Source: Paraescarpia echinospica
Lineage: Eukaryota; Annelida; Polychaeta; Sabellida; Siboglinidae
Assembly: GCA_020002185.1 (NCBI GenBank)
Contig: CM034532.1
Coordinates: 30,363,966 to 30,427,965, forward strand
Direction of reading: 5' to 3'
DNA: 64,000 nt
In this document: positions 21,643-32,830 of the stretch, one piece after another
How the letters are laid out: the number at the start of each line of letters is the position of its first letter
How positions within the stretch are numbered: position 1 is the first letter of the stretch
The notes under the pieces: model-generated
Seen by the model: the letters and a program-made list of their open reading frames with translations, nothing else
Database searches by the model: none
Told to the model about the DNA's origin: nothing
Position numbers and translations under genes: made by a program

Positions 21643-24600
21643 CTGGAAAAGGTAAGACTTTTTATTAGCAATGTCTCACAGGAAAACAGGCGACCAATTT
21701 CAGTGATATATTTTGTCCGTATTCAAGCATCCAGGATCATAACTAACCAAACACATAATGTTCACAAGACTGAGTCACAACAAGAGAACTTAATATAGGA
21801 GCTCTGTTTGACTCCTGACACTTTGTTGACAAACTAAAATAAACAGAACCCCATCAGTCACGACAGCCTGCCAGCAATCTTGTCCTGGATGTCAGTTTTT
21901 TACAACCCGTTTCATTTAACATCCTTGCCCTCAAATGCAAAAAAATACTGCTGCTCTTTTAACCCACACATCAGCTTTCTTTGGTTACGTCAGCTTTTAT
22001 TGGTTACGTCAGCTTTCTTTTGCAGCATTGGTAAATACCATCACAGGAAACACTGGACTTCCTGTTTTGACCCTATCAGAAAGAAAACAGATGGCTATGC
22101 CACAAATACAACCATTCTTTCCATAGGTCTGCTGTTCACCTGTTGACAATTTTCAATTAACACCACCCCAGAACTGGGGCAGTTTCTTGGAAGCCCAGCT
22201 ATCTGAGATAAAGGAATCCAGGTGACTCTTGTTTATAACTGATTAGTGGGTTAAGAGCCTGCTGTCTTAGTGGCCCGATTCTTAAAAAAGCAATTGATTG
22301 ATGATACCTTCCCTCTCCAGGCAGCTACACACGGCTGTAACCAAGGTAAAGGAACCGTACAACAGGCGAGGAATTTCACCAACAGTCGTGTCCCATTCCC
22401 TGCAGAACTGGGCCCCAGCTGCTACCTTCCCTTTGACTGGGGATATGTGATAGAGAGACAGACACACCTTGCTAGGCTGATATAGGGAAGGGAACATAAC
22501 TCACTCTTCCATTGACGGGAAACCACTCAAGGTAATCAAGAAACCATTACGTGAAATGGCTAAACATCCGTGAAATGGCTAAACATCCGGCATTGCAAAC
22601 TGGAAACAATTTCATACATGTGGAAAAAATTACCACCACAAAGACTTTGTTAAGGTAAAAGTGTACCAGGGCTGTTTCTGTCAACCGTGACTCGCCACAC
22701 TCCTGTGCTGACAAATAGACTAATAAACTGAAATCAAGTGCCTGGCACAAGTTACAACACACTGTGTTGACTGTCTCATTTTTGAAACACCAAACATTTG
22801 CATATAGGTACAACAAAAAACTCTACAGAGAAATCACATTTCCCTTTGGTTTATATCAACACAATTAAAACTCCCAGCACCAAAACTGAACTTCCTGCAT
22901 GCTATTTATATATTTTAGATTTTCACAAACCGAACTAAACTACTTAGCCTTAATTTATATCAACTCTTTTATTACATTAACCATTTAATTAACCAAACTA
23001 CAACAAAATCCTGCAACTTCAAACATCACATTACATAAAAAAAACTAATAATAACAACACAAACTACGCTGGAGGGATACTAAAAATATCTACCGTGTCC
23101 CAATTAGAGGGGTCAAAATTTCGTTACAGAATGCATAGAATTCACTGGCCTCCCAGCATTCATAGCGCTGGTTGCGTTTTCTGCGGGACGGCAAACGTTA
23201 CCAAGCACCGCAGTGCCAGCTGTTGCCACCAGGTGTTAGCGGCTGGAAGTCATCACCGCACGATTTCCGGCATCTATCCACAAGACTGAAGCCGGGCATT
23301 CATTCATGGCCACGCGTTGCTACACTGCCGGGATGTTGTTGACTTGTAAGTTCAACTTCAGGTTGGGCCAAGGAATTGGGATAATGCGAGGAATGGAAGC
23401 AGGCTGACAGGTTATTGTGTAACATTCCTGACCCACCAAGGAGCTGACTCGATTCGCGATTCTCCCCAGTATCGTAATCATATCGGACCGTTGTAAACTG
23501 TTACACATGTAAAACAATTCGTGCGTGGTCAATGACATTTTATTCCGGGTATAAAGTTTGCCGATGTGATGGCGTTTTTGATAGTTGCAGCTAGTTTTAC
23601 TAGTTCGAACACGGGGAAAAAAAATGGTTTGGCAATCAGGGAAATTTTATTCCAGTGTCTACAGTTCAGGATGTCATTGTGGTTTTCAGTGCACATTTCA
23701 CTCAATCGTACATTGGCAAAAACAGTTTCTACTACAACCGAAATTCAATTCCTGAATATAAAGTTTCGAATACGGTTGTACTCTCAGTGCTAATTAACTT
23801 ATTAGCTCCAAGTGAAATGCTTCGAGCGCTACAAAGTTCTCTTACAAGTTCCATGCTGGTGAAACAAAGCTTGTCATGTCCCTATTGAAAGACAACCTTA
23901 AAGGAGATTTATTGCTGATGCTCTTCACATTATGAACACTTGGGAAGATTTATCTAACCACTGGTGAGATAAGACTAAAGGGTGAGGTGATAAGAGACAT
24001 GAGTGCATGATAAGTCTACAAGATTTCTGGCTAGTCTCCAACCTGCTGCAAACTCAAGGATGCACAATTGTACTTCAAACTGTAGTGCAGCCTGTGACCG
24101 TGTACATTTAAACTCTTAAACTTTGTTTAAAATTTATATTAACCAAGTTATGTAAAGTACAATTTTTAATTACATACGTTACAAAAGGGAACCACCTTCC
24201 ATGTTACACTGGCATCTCCAACCGCATAAATCAGTTTTAAACACCAATTTAAACATTTTAAAGTAGTGGTTTTTCACTTTACACCTCACTGGCTGGCTAC
24301 ATGGCAATCCCGCATTGTACTTAGATGTCGTTGACTGCCTGCCAAGTAAAAATGACTCCTCCATTGCATTCATTAATGCTCCCTTTGTCACCGATACCAT
24401 GAGCCATGATGCCATGTCTAACTAAACGCACTGTCGATAACTGATCCGGACTGGAGCACAAAACAGTGGGATAACTGACCCGGACTGGAGCGCAAAACCG
24501 ACATGTACTGTGGGGGAGCGCTCGGGTTGAAGGACATGGGATTCATGAAGGGCTTTGTCCCCAGTATCATCTGTCAGAAAATTAGGTGTTCCCCTAGCTC

Positions 24601-25142
24601 TGGCACATACACCGATATTGCAGCTCTCCCATGCGATCAAGACCCATTTACATCCACTGCCAGATGACATATGGCGAATGTTTTGATCTCATGCGGTGCA
24701 TGCATGGTCACCGAGGGGAGGAAATTCAAATTATATTCCGCCGCTGCGGCATAATTCAGCGGCTCCGTCCGGGTGCGACTTCATTATATATTGTCACGTA
24801 AAACAGGAACTATGGCCTTGACGTTTCGTGATAGGTTGACTGTTGTGTTTTGCACTGGGGCTTTGAGAGATGCGAGCCAAAGTTCTACAGGTCATATATC
24901 CTGACAACATAAATAACATACTCTGTTTTTGCGTGCCCTGTCTTTAGGTACTGAAGCATTAATCAGTTTTTTCTTTCTTAAAAATATTACATTCCGAATC
25001 AGGCCATGAACCCGAGCACTGACAGGAATGAATAGGAAGGAATTTACTCTGAATTAATTTCAAGCGATCACAATGTTTTTGTCTATGGTCTTGAAAGGGA
25101 TGACACTATGAATCACTGTGAGGGTATTTTCCCTCTTTACCT

Positions 25143-25571
25143 ATGTGTGCTGTCACCATGACCGCATTTACAAGCGGTGTGACTCATATATTCACAACAC
25201 TGTGGTTGTATGAAAGGAAGTTAATAACACTGATAACAAAACGGGGGATTTACCCTGTTGACAAGAACCCCCAGTCACCTTCTTTGGTGTCAAACTTGTT
25301 CGTTTGCGTCAACACAATTGTGGCTAGTTTACAAACAAAGATCGACCCAAGGTCATTTTTATTATGCCGATATCCCAAGGTCATTGACATTGTTAACCAG
25401 ATAGACTATCGTTCATTAAAACCACCGCTTGCGGTGTTGAATGACGAAACAGAGTTCATTACTTTAGGTGATATATGGCAGAATACCATTGCGCAAGGTT
25501 GGCACAGCAATGTTCCATACCCAGGGGCTTGGTCCAAAAACATAACAAAACTCTCAAAACAAGTTATATAA
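25143..25571 (+). other. 142-codon open frame of unknown nature
   Basis: An ATG-initiated frame of 142 codons in AT-rich DNA, longer than most chance frames nearby. It has a mildly amphipathic start and DDIWQ-like wording near the end (ITLGDIWQNTIAQGW), but no recognised domain, signal peptide or splice signals in obvious places. It could be a relic of a mobile element or a chance frame, antisense to an intron of the PDE7-like gene. Confidence 0.15.
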
Positions 25572-25828
25572 CTTGTGGTTGCTGTCCAAACACTTAGGTG
25601 AAGTCTGTTGCCTGCCAGACAACTCAGCTTATCTAACTTCACGTCTAACACAAGTGCTTCTAGGGCAAATTAACTGGGAAACACTCCGCATGAATTGTGA
25701 TGCTCCTTGGTTGCAACAGTCTGTTAGGTTTCAGGACTGCAATTACATGTGGCCAGCACAAACATGGTAAACGGGTCGCCACTTTGGGTAATTGGTGTAA
25801 AAACAAGACTTCGTGATCATTGCATTGC

Positions 25829-25907
25829 CATGATTACCCCGTTATCATGTTCACCCCATTATTATGATCACCACGTTATCATGATCACCACGTTATCATG
25901 ATTACTG
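25829..25907 (+). repeat. 17 bp tandem repeat, about 4.5 copies
   Basis: Units of the form CATGATCACCACGTTAT repeat four times with small changes and a partial fifth copy. Confidence 0.85.
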
Positions 25908-27146
25908 TGTACTGAAGACAAGTCGGTGTCATCTAAGGCGAGGACTGTTTGCATTTCGTGGACCCGAGACTGTACTGGACATTACACTGACCTCACGCTG
26001 GACATTGATATCTTGTGACCATAAATATTACTCTATTCAAACCAGCATTGATACTTGTGTTCTCATCTTGTCCGTTATATAACAGCATCAAGTTCTTATC
26101 AATATAGCATTAAATTCTGGCCTCCACATCACAAATAAAATAGGTTATGACTTACTTTGGTCAACAACCTGCTCCCTTACTGTTACATTTACATAACTAA
26201 CCAGCCGTTGTATAAGTTTTAATAACAACATCAACACGACCCAATATGAATTCATAATACATCAAAACACTGATACAAAGACAGCGTGCCCCAGAAGCAA
26301 TTTGTCAGCGAGTTGACACTTGGCCTTGGCATGGTTCCAACAGAGACAAGCAGAGCTGTGACAACTCACTCTAAGTTGTCATAAATCACCCTTTCTGGGT
26401 CTCCAGCAGGGTGAGTGATGGGTGCGGGAGAGCGCCCCACTGAGGCTGCACTAGATATCTCCTTGGATGAAGACAAGCTCACTGCGACCAGTGCAGCTCA
26501 AGGGTCATCCACGCTGAGGTGTTTATGTAATTGAGGGACAAGAGCTGTACACTCTGGTGCACTGTCAAGTATCCAAGAAACAGTCCAATCTGCAGCCACT
26601 AGGATGTGCTGTAGATAACTGCCGCAGGTCTTTATCTAAGCGTGCAAAAACAACCGGGCTCTTAGTTTTAGACAACAGCGGGTCTGGATTGAATGCTGCA
26701 CACATTCCAGGCCGGCTATTCTATAAAACTGGTAAAGAGAAAAAAAAAAGGCGTCACCTATGACTGGATATGCGTGGACACGTGAATTGACAGCCGAGGA
26801 CAGATATCTTGCTCCAGTGTGGATGACAGCCAGGCGGCTGCCACATGTGATGGATTGACCGCCAATGATTAATGTCAACAACCTGCAAGTGGGTCCGAAA
26901 CCCAAGTCCAGTCAGGGTCATCAACTCAACCAGTGCAGATGAGGTGACATTCCGCAGACACTACTGCTGAACCGAACTCACTCTGTACTAGCTATAATAA
27001 TCTATCGAGTCTAACATCATATATGGAGATATAGCCAAGGTGTCAATATTACTGATTTCACCACAAGGTCTACCATTGAACAACTTCCAAAACCCTATAA
27101 AATTCCACTATGGTTTAAAATGGGATTTACTTCATAATGGTAGCTT

Positions 27147-27358
27147 AATATTTATAAAAATAAAATTGTCGTTGTTGAAACTTGCCAAACACGATCCAGT
27201 TTCATTGCTACCGAGCTATAACTTCTGTAAAACGACAGCCGTCATTTTCGCTAATATTTATAAAAATAAAATTGTCGTTGTTGAAACTTGCCAAACACGA
27301 TCCAGTTTCATTGCTACCGAGCTATAACTTCTGTAAAACGACAGCCGTCATTTTCGCT
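27147..27358 (+). repeat. 106 bp perfect-looking tandem duplication beside the exon 1 donor
   Basis: Two copies, 27147-27252 and 27253-27358, begin AATATTTATAAAAATAAAAT and end CGTCATTTTCGCT. They appear identical by eye. The second copy ends three bases from the splice donor of the exon at 27362-27568, so the duplication lies just inside the intron. Confidence 0.9.
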
Positions 27359-27361
27359 TAC

Positions 27362-27568
27362 CTCGCCCATATTGGTGCCAGTCAGCGTCTGCATGATACA
27401 TGAGTCCTTGTTGTCACGGTTACGCTGGTTGCGACGCTTCGTGCTGGCGGGACGATTTGGCAGCAAGCCCTGGGGATGCATGGTGCCAACTCGGCGGACC
27501 ATATCAAGCTTCATAAACGCACTAGTGTCCTCGCAAGAACGGTAGATCGGCAGCAACGCCACTTTCAT
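27362..27568 (-). CDS. PDE7: Candidate first coding exon of the PDE7-like gene
   Basis: An ATG at 27568, directly preceded by an in-frame TGA, opens 69 codons that end at a strong donor (GAG|gtaagc), leaving phase 0 as required by the exon at 21642. The peptide is basic in its centre (RPASTKRRNQRNRDNK) and has no resemblance to mammalian PDE7 N termini or their RRGAIS-type pseudosubstrate sites. Assignment rests on strand, phase, GC-rich composition and the promoter elements 100-170 bp upstream, not on homology. Further exons may lie between it and the catalytic exons, or it may start a different minus-strand transcript. Confidence 0.5.
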
Positions 27569-27664
27569 TCAGATCTCCACGGTTGTCGAGTGCCCAGTAA
27601 AATCTGCTCAGGTAAACTCGCTTTCCACGTGTGCGCGGAAACAACTAACAGAGAAAGATAGCAT

Positions 27665-27733
27665 TGACTGCGATCAGCCGCGCTTATATAGTCCCACGCA
27701 AGGAGGGGCGGGGCTTGAGTATCACAACCCAAT
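27665..27733 (-). promoter_or_regulatory. TATA promoter with GC box and inverted CCAAT
   Basis: Reading the minus strand: an inverted CCAAT box (27729-27733), a GC box GCCCCGCCCC (27705-27714) and TATATAAG (27690-27683), with a start-like TCA about 25 bp downstream (near 27665). Order and spacing are those of a strong vertebrate-type core promoter. Its first transcript would begin with a short upstream frame (ATG at 27662, 18 codons) before the main ATG at 27568. Confidence 0.6.
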
Positions 27734-28084
27734 CAGTGACCTGCGTTCTCGTCAATGGGCCGCTGCCTAGCCACATAAGCATGTTGATACTCTGCCAGTG
27801 ATCTCTCTCCTCAATGGATCTGTGTACGGGGCAGTCCATTACGCCGGCGGGGATGTCAGGCGGAAGCACCAGATACTTTTTGTCAGTGGTTATTTATATA
27901 TGACATCAGTTACCCCAGAAGAATACGTGAACCCCCCACTGTCCACCAAGGCTGCCTTTCATGTCGCTGACCACTCCCAGGGTAGGGTCAATCCTATCAC
28001 CCTCCTTTCTTCCCCTACTTCCCTCTTCCCATGTACACCTCTGGAATGGGAAGCATCCAGTCAGGTGTAGAAACCACTATCAAT

Positions 28085-28615
28085 ACTAATCAGATTTAAT
28101 ACAACTGAACAAGACAAGATTTAATTAACAAGGTCGTCACCCAAAAGTATAACCCTACATGGCAAGCAGAGAAGGAAGCTTTTCGATTATTGAACATCCA
28201 ACGATTATTCGAGTACATATAACAACAAGCCATTAGGAGATACCTGTCAATTTTGTTACTAAATACAGGGCTGTATATTCACACACTAGTATAATTTACA
28301 CAATCAGTAGATGATTTGGTTCATTTATTTACTGTTCTCCATGAAAAGGAATATTTTCATTATCAAATCCATCTCCACCAGTGTTTTACATAATACTATT
28401 CCAAGTCCTCTAGTTTTTCTAGTATTATTTTCTTTTTCTAAAATATTTCAATTAATATTTCCATAACAATTCAATATTAAAAACCATCAGATATTCTCTC
28501 TTGTGTTGTCAAATCACATTAGTTGAAGCATTTTTTCATAATTAAGTCTGTCAGTTCTGGAAACAGTTTAGTTGCTCTCATCCATTCTTCCTATCCAAGT
28601 CCTTCATACAGAGGC
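28085..28615 (-). mobile_element. CR1-like LINE 3' fragment
   Basis: The tail word AAGATTTAATTAACAAGGT is followed by the same collinear block as 52500-53000 (…ATTTACACAATCAGTAGATGATTTGGTTC…, …TCCTCTAGTTTTTCT…, …TTAGTTGCTCTCATCC…) in a decayed form. It is non-coding and lies upstream of the PDE7-like promoter. Confidence 0.65.
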
Positions 28616-29384
28616 CATTTCTCTGAACTTTTCAAACCAGAGCATTTCTGTGTGACTAACAACTGCATGACATTGATAACTTATTAACATCATTAAAAAT
28701 TAATAAACTGTCTATTTACTAGATGACCAGCGGGTAGTCCGACATATTTACCAGTGCTCGGTGCCTAGTGCAGCACTCGGGATAGTCCTGCATACTGACC
28801 AATCATCGGTGCTCGGTGCAATTCTACACTAGGTACAAACACTGTTGTCATAACCTTAACGACAATTAATAAAGTTTAAATAAAAGTAAGTTCTTTAAGT
28901 CTTCCAGAATAATCTTAATTTTTTCAGCTGCATGTTCTTAAGTTTTAGGATAGGTAGAACAGATTGCCTTTCTTTTATTATTTTCATGGAGGGCATATCT
29001 GAGGAGATTTTAGTAATTTCTTGGTAATTTTTTGATGCAAAAATGTCATATATAACATTGATAAATGAAAAAAACATAATTTCAGTATTTTGACACCTAC
29101 AGAATGGGTTGTGCAGCAAAGATATTGGATTTACATAGGAAATACATATTACTCTGAAAGGTCTCACAGAAATCAGTCATCAAGACAACGCAGGCCATAT
29201 TTAGAGATGACCAACAATCTACGCCAAGGTTCCTGACCCTACTATGTACCCTACTACATACGTCATTTAACGTCATTTACCAGCACGCTCATAAACACTG
29301 GCTCGTGATAGCCAGGTGTGAGCATGTAGGCCCCAAAGCCATGGCTCTGACTAATCCACAACAACAAAGGAAGACAAGGCATGC
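28616..29384. other. Stretch without genes
   Basis: AT-rich; the word GGTGCTCGGTGC/CAGTGCTCGGTGCC is duplicated at about 28752-28818. Nothing else is recognised. Confidence 0.4.
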
Positions 29385-29600
29385 GTCAAATACCACAGTC
29401 ACATCTTCAAATACCATAGCACAACTTCAAATACCGCAGTCACACCATGAAAAACCACATTTACATCATCAAATACTACAGTTACATGATCAACTAACAC
29501 AGTTACTTCACTGAATACCACAGTCACGTTTTGGCATACCTCACTCACAATAACAAATCAATAATCAAATACAACATTTACATAATCAAATACCACAATG
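29385..29600 (+). repeat. Degenerate minisatellite of CAAATACCACAGT words
   Basis: About nine irregular copies of a 22-30 bp unit built on ATCAAATACCACAGTTACAT. Divergence between copies is high. Confidence 0.65.
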
Positions 29601-30727
29601 TCAATATCTCCTCACTTTGTCGGACCTCTTTTCTCTTTACATAATTTCCAAACGCCGTTGTTTTCTGCCACCTGTAGCTTGCCAGCCTTCTCCCCCTGTC
29701 TCTCTGTCTGTACCAGTGTTCCCAACCCATACACACAGGCTGGCACGACACAGGCTTCCAACACTTCCTTTTAGCCGTTTCTTCAACTTTCAGCCCCACA
29801 TGATACCTTTTGCACAGACAACTGTTGTGGATGTCATGTCCGGGAAGTGAGGTGGTTGTGTCTTCGCAACCATGTCACCTCGGTTGAACTTGGTGGGTAA
29901 TGGGTATTCACCCTGGGTTCGGAAGACATTTTGTATGACACAAAATCACAAATCCTACACCATATAATTATTATACTGAGAGTGGGGTGGGGGTGGGGGT
30001 TGAGCCAGCACGAAGTGTTTTTAGTTTTTCTGGACTTTGCAAACACGTGAAACAGCCTTCAAGATGAATTTTTAAAACATGAAAACACTTGTAACAACCT
30101 TCAAGATTTCTAAACTCTCACAGACAAAACATTCCACTTTTACAAAACAGATCGCTACATACAAGGATGCATTCTTAAACTTCAATGAAATAAAAGAAAT
30201 ATTTAATATCATACTAAGAAAGAGCATCTATGACTGTATCAGACACAAGCATCTGGCATATCTCTAGTGCAAAAACACACCTGGATACGAAAACAAAAAT
30301 ATTGCAACAAACAAAACACTACAGTGCATTTAACTTTATTTGCACAGCTTGTTACCCAACGTATATGCAGTTTTCTTTTGATTACAATGAACAGATCGCA
30401 GGCATTGTCTTTTTAAAAAGAATACTGTGAATACATCACTTTGTATTCTTGCAGAATAGACAGTAAATGAAACCCAGAACGTACCAACAATGACCCAAAG
30501 TTTAATCACCTGAAATAAATTAAGTGACTCCAATTATCTGAAATAATATATGTACACAAAAGAAAATTGTTGTATTTTATGTTTTTGTCTAAAATGCAAT
30601 TTTATGTGAATCACCCTAACAAAGAGAGACTTGTAGATATACCTTTGACTTTATTAGACAGTAATTTATTCCAAACACAATCTCAGACCCATATGTTGAG
30701 TTGACATCTAATAACAATTTTTTATCA

Positions 30728-31200
30728 GTTTTGTTAAATATAATTTTTTTAATTTTCAACACTTTCTACATTAAGTTGTAACCATGAAATGCTAGTTTTA
30801 GGAGTAAAATTGGATAAACACACTTTTAGTTACAAATACAAATTATCACCATTGAAAATATTGTAACCGGTCTTGGTAAATATTACTTATTTTCCATGAT
30901 GTTATTATATTCAGATGTGTTAAAAGATTTACTGGATACAACTGGTCAAACACTTTTTAGACAAAGATACAAATACAGTAATATCACCTAATACTAATTA
31001 TCACCAGTAATATATTAACTGGTGTTGTTAAATATTACACTGTTTTTCAATTTTTTTATGGTTTTCTTACATGTAATTGTTATCAGGATGTGCTAAACGT
31101 TTTATCTGGTACAACAGGCCAAACCCATTTTTAAACACGAACAAAAATTGGTATTCATGATTTAATATCTTCAGTTGTTATCACAAAGATTAACAAGTGT
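30728..31200 (+). repeat. Diverged tandem repeat of about 150 bp, three copies
   Basis: GTTGTTAAATATTAC-type words recur at about 30729, 30871 and 31022. Each is followed in the same order by a TTTTTC run, TCAGATGTGTTAAA, CTGGATACAACTGGTCAAAC and AATTATCACC. Copies are strongly diverged, so this is an old local satellite. Confidence 0.6.
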
Positions 31201-32399
31201 ATTAACAAGTTTAAACAGTGTTAAAAGGTGTAATGATTGTAACTGGACATGTTTTTCAATGAGGATACTAATTATCTTAGCAGATAATGTCCCAAGCCAC
31301 ACTGTGACACACTGCGTTATTTGCAGATCAACACAGTTTTTTGTGCGCAGTTAAGTACAATTACAAACGACAATAATGGAATATGTGACAAAGTGTTTGT
31401 AACTACTCCACAATGACGAGACCAGTGCTCATTAAAAAACAAGAAAAGGCTTCCTTGCCGAGGAACTAATGGTGTCCACAGTAAACAGTTGTACATCCTG
31501 CCGACAGTTTCTAAGACAAAGTGCAGAATTGAAGGACACTGAACAACAACAAACAATGCACACTGTGTCAATCAAATGTGGTCCAGTTGTCCATCTGAAA
31601 TTAGTACAGTAATTTCTACAGGTCGTGAAAGATTATAGACAGATTATTATCTTCGTGGAAACGCTGCCACGCAGGTCTCTGTGCCACAACGAAGGTCAGA
31701 CAGGCCGATCATTCGACTGACGGGATCTGATCGTTTGCCAATTAAACAGAACTGCCAACAGATATTGCTAGGATTGGTGCAATTTCGGCATGGTTAAGAA
31801 ATGGAACTATGATTTCAAAACTAATGATGTCTGTGCACCACGACGGCTGTCAAATGTTGTTTGCGCATCAGCTACGGAGAAGGCCAATGGAATGCTAAGC
31901 GATGCATTGTTACATGTGTCCAGCTGTCAGAGCCAAGACCTGTAATTATCAGACTATTATCATGTGATCAGATCGGCAAGGAACACTGCTGGAATGTTGT
32001 GGACAGTGTCTAGTCTAGGACTGGCCACTCTACTACAGCTAGGCTGGTGCACTTTCTAGGTCCCCCTCCTGTCTAGGCCCTGGTGCGACTGTCACTGGTT
32101 GGTCACAGCCTGGGGCAATGGCTGTCACCACCCAGTGATAAGAGTCAAGGATGCCACTTCTCCATTTCACCCTTGTCTTTTTGTCATCTTGTTTTATGTT
32201 CAATGTGGCCTTCAGCACAGCCTGTGCAGCTAGTTATGTAAATTGATTTGACAAATGTACTTCTTTATCCTTGAAACACTGGCAATCAATCTATTTTAAC
32301 TGCCTCAAATACACTTAGGCTTGACATTAAGCCCTTTTAGATGTGAATGTTTATATATGAAATGATGGTCATTTAAGACAACTTTAACATTTAGTTAAT
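31201..32399. other. Stretch without genes
   Basis: Mixed AT-rich DNA. No exon with convincing boundaries, no recognised repeat. Confidence 0.4.
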
Positions 32400-32830
32400 T
32401 AGTAGAAAGAGAGGGACAGTAGAGAGAGGGACAGTTTGACACAGGACAGTTTGACATAATGACAGTAAACACAATGGGACAGTTTGACAGAGGGACAGTA
32501 GATTATAGGGACAGTTTGACAGAGGGATGGTAAAGGTAGTGGGACAGTTTGACAGAGAGACAGTAGAGATAGGGGGATAGTTTGACAGAGAGACAGTAGA
32601 GATAGGGGGGTAGTTTGACAGAGAGACAGTAGAGATAGGGAGTAGTTTGACAGAGGAACAGTAAAGATAGAGAGATAGGAGAGAGTTTGACAGAGGGACA
32701 GTAGAAATAGGGGAGAGTTTGACAGAGGGACAGTAGAGATAGGGGGATACTTTGACAGAAGGACAGCAGAGAAATAGGGACATATTGACACAGCAACTGT
32801 AGAGATGGGGAGACTTTGACAGAGGGACTG
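32400..32830 (-). repeat. 33 bp minisatellite (11-codon period)
   Basis: About 12 copies of a unit resembling AGTTTGACAGAGAGACAGTAGAGATAGGG; measured spacings are mostly 32-33 bp. Because the period is a multiple of three and the unit lacks stops on the minus strand, long frames stay open in all three minus frames (for example a Leu/Ser/Pro-rich TVSLSNYPPIS repeat). This openness is a consequence of the repeat and not evidence of a gene. Confidence 0.85.

Larger units (their letters stand above)
21643..27361. other. Intron/upstream region of the PDE7-like gene
   Basis: About 5.7 kb in which exons for the usual PDE7 segment (…LLSFQRYL… and D-Y-x-GQA) would be expected; I did not find them by reading the minus strand. 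It contains a 21 bp duplication at about 22550-22592, the 17 bp repeats at 25.83 kb and the 106 bp duplication at 27.15 kb. Confidence 0.5.
11263..27568 (-). other. PDE7: PDE7-like cyclic nucleotide phosphodiesterase gene (whole coding span)
   Basis: Ten coding segments (27362-27568, 21579-21642, 16199-16294, 15689-15789, 15108-15239, 14203-14294, 13444-13525, 13188-13250, 12619-12715, 11263-12470), all with GT/AG boundaries, join in phase to 2142 nt: 713 residues plus stop. The catalytic domain spans about residues 70-375 and follows PDE7A/7B order throughout. Key residues are His136 (proton donor in [11 protein letters not shown]), metal ligands His140, His176/Asp177 (THDVDHPG) and Asp286 (LKCADICNP), the invariant Gln337 and the Phe340 clamp in IQSGFM. 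PDE7 enzymes hydrolyse cAMP in the cytosol, dampening PKA signalling. Mammalian PDE7 has about 450-480 residues; this one is longer because of its C-terminal extension. The N-terminal segment of mammalian PDE7 upstream of the NWSFNIF motif was not found; exons for it may exist, or the link from exon 1 may be direct. Confidence 0.85.

Noticed and set aside
26390..26560. Possible extra PDE7 exon on the minus strand
   Set aside because: A weak acceptor/donor pair exists but the peptide has no PDE7 resemblance.
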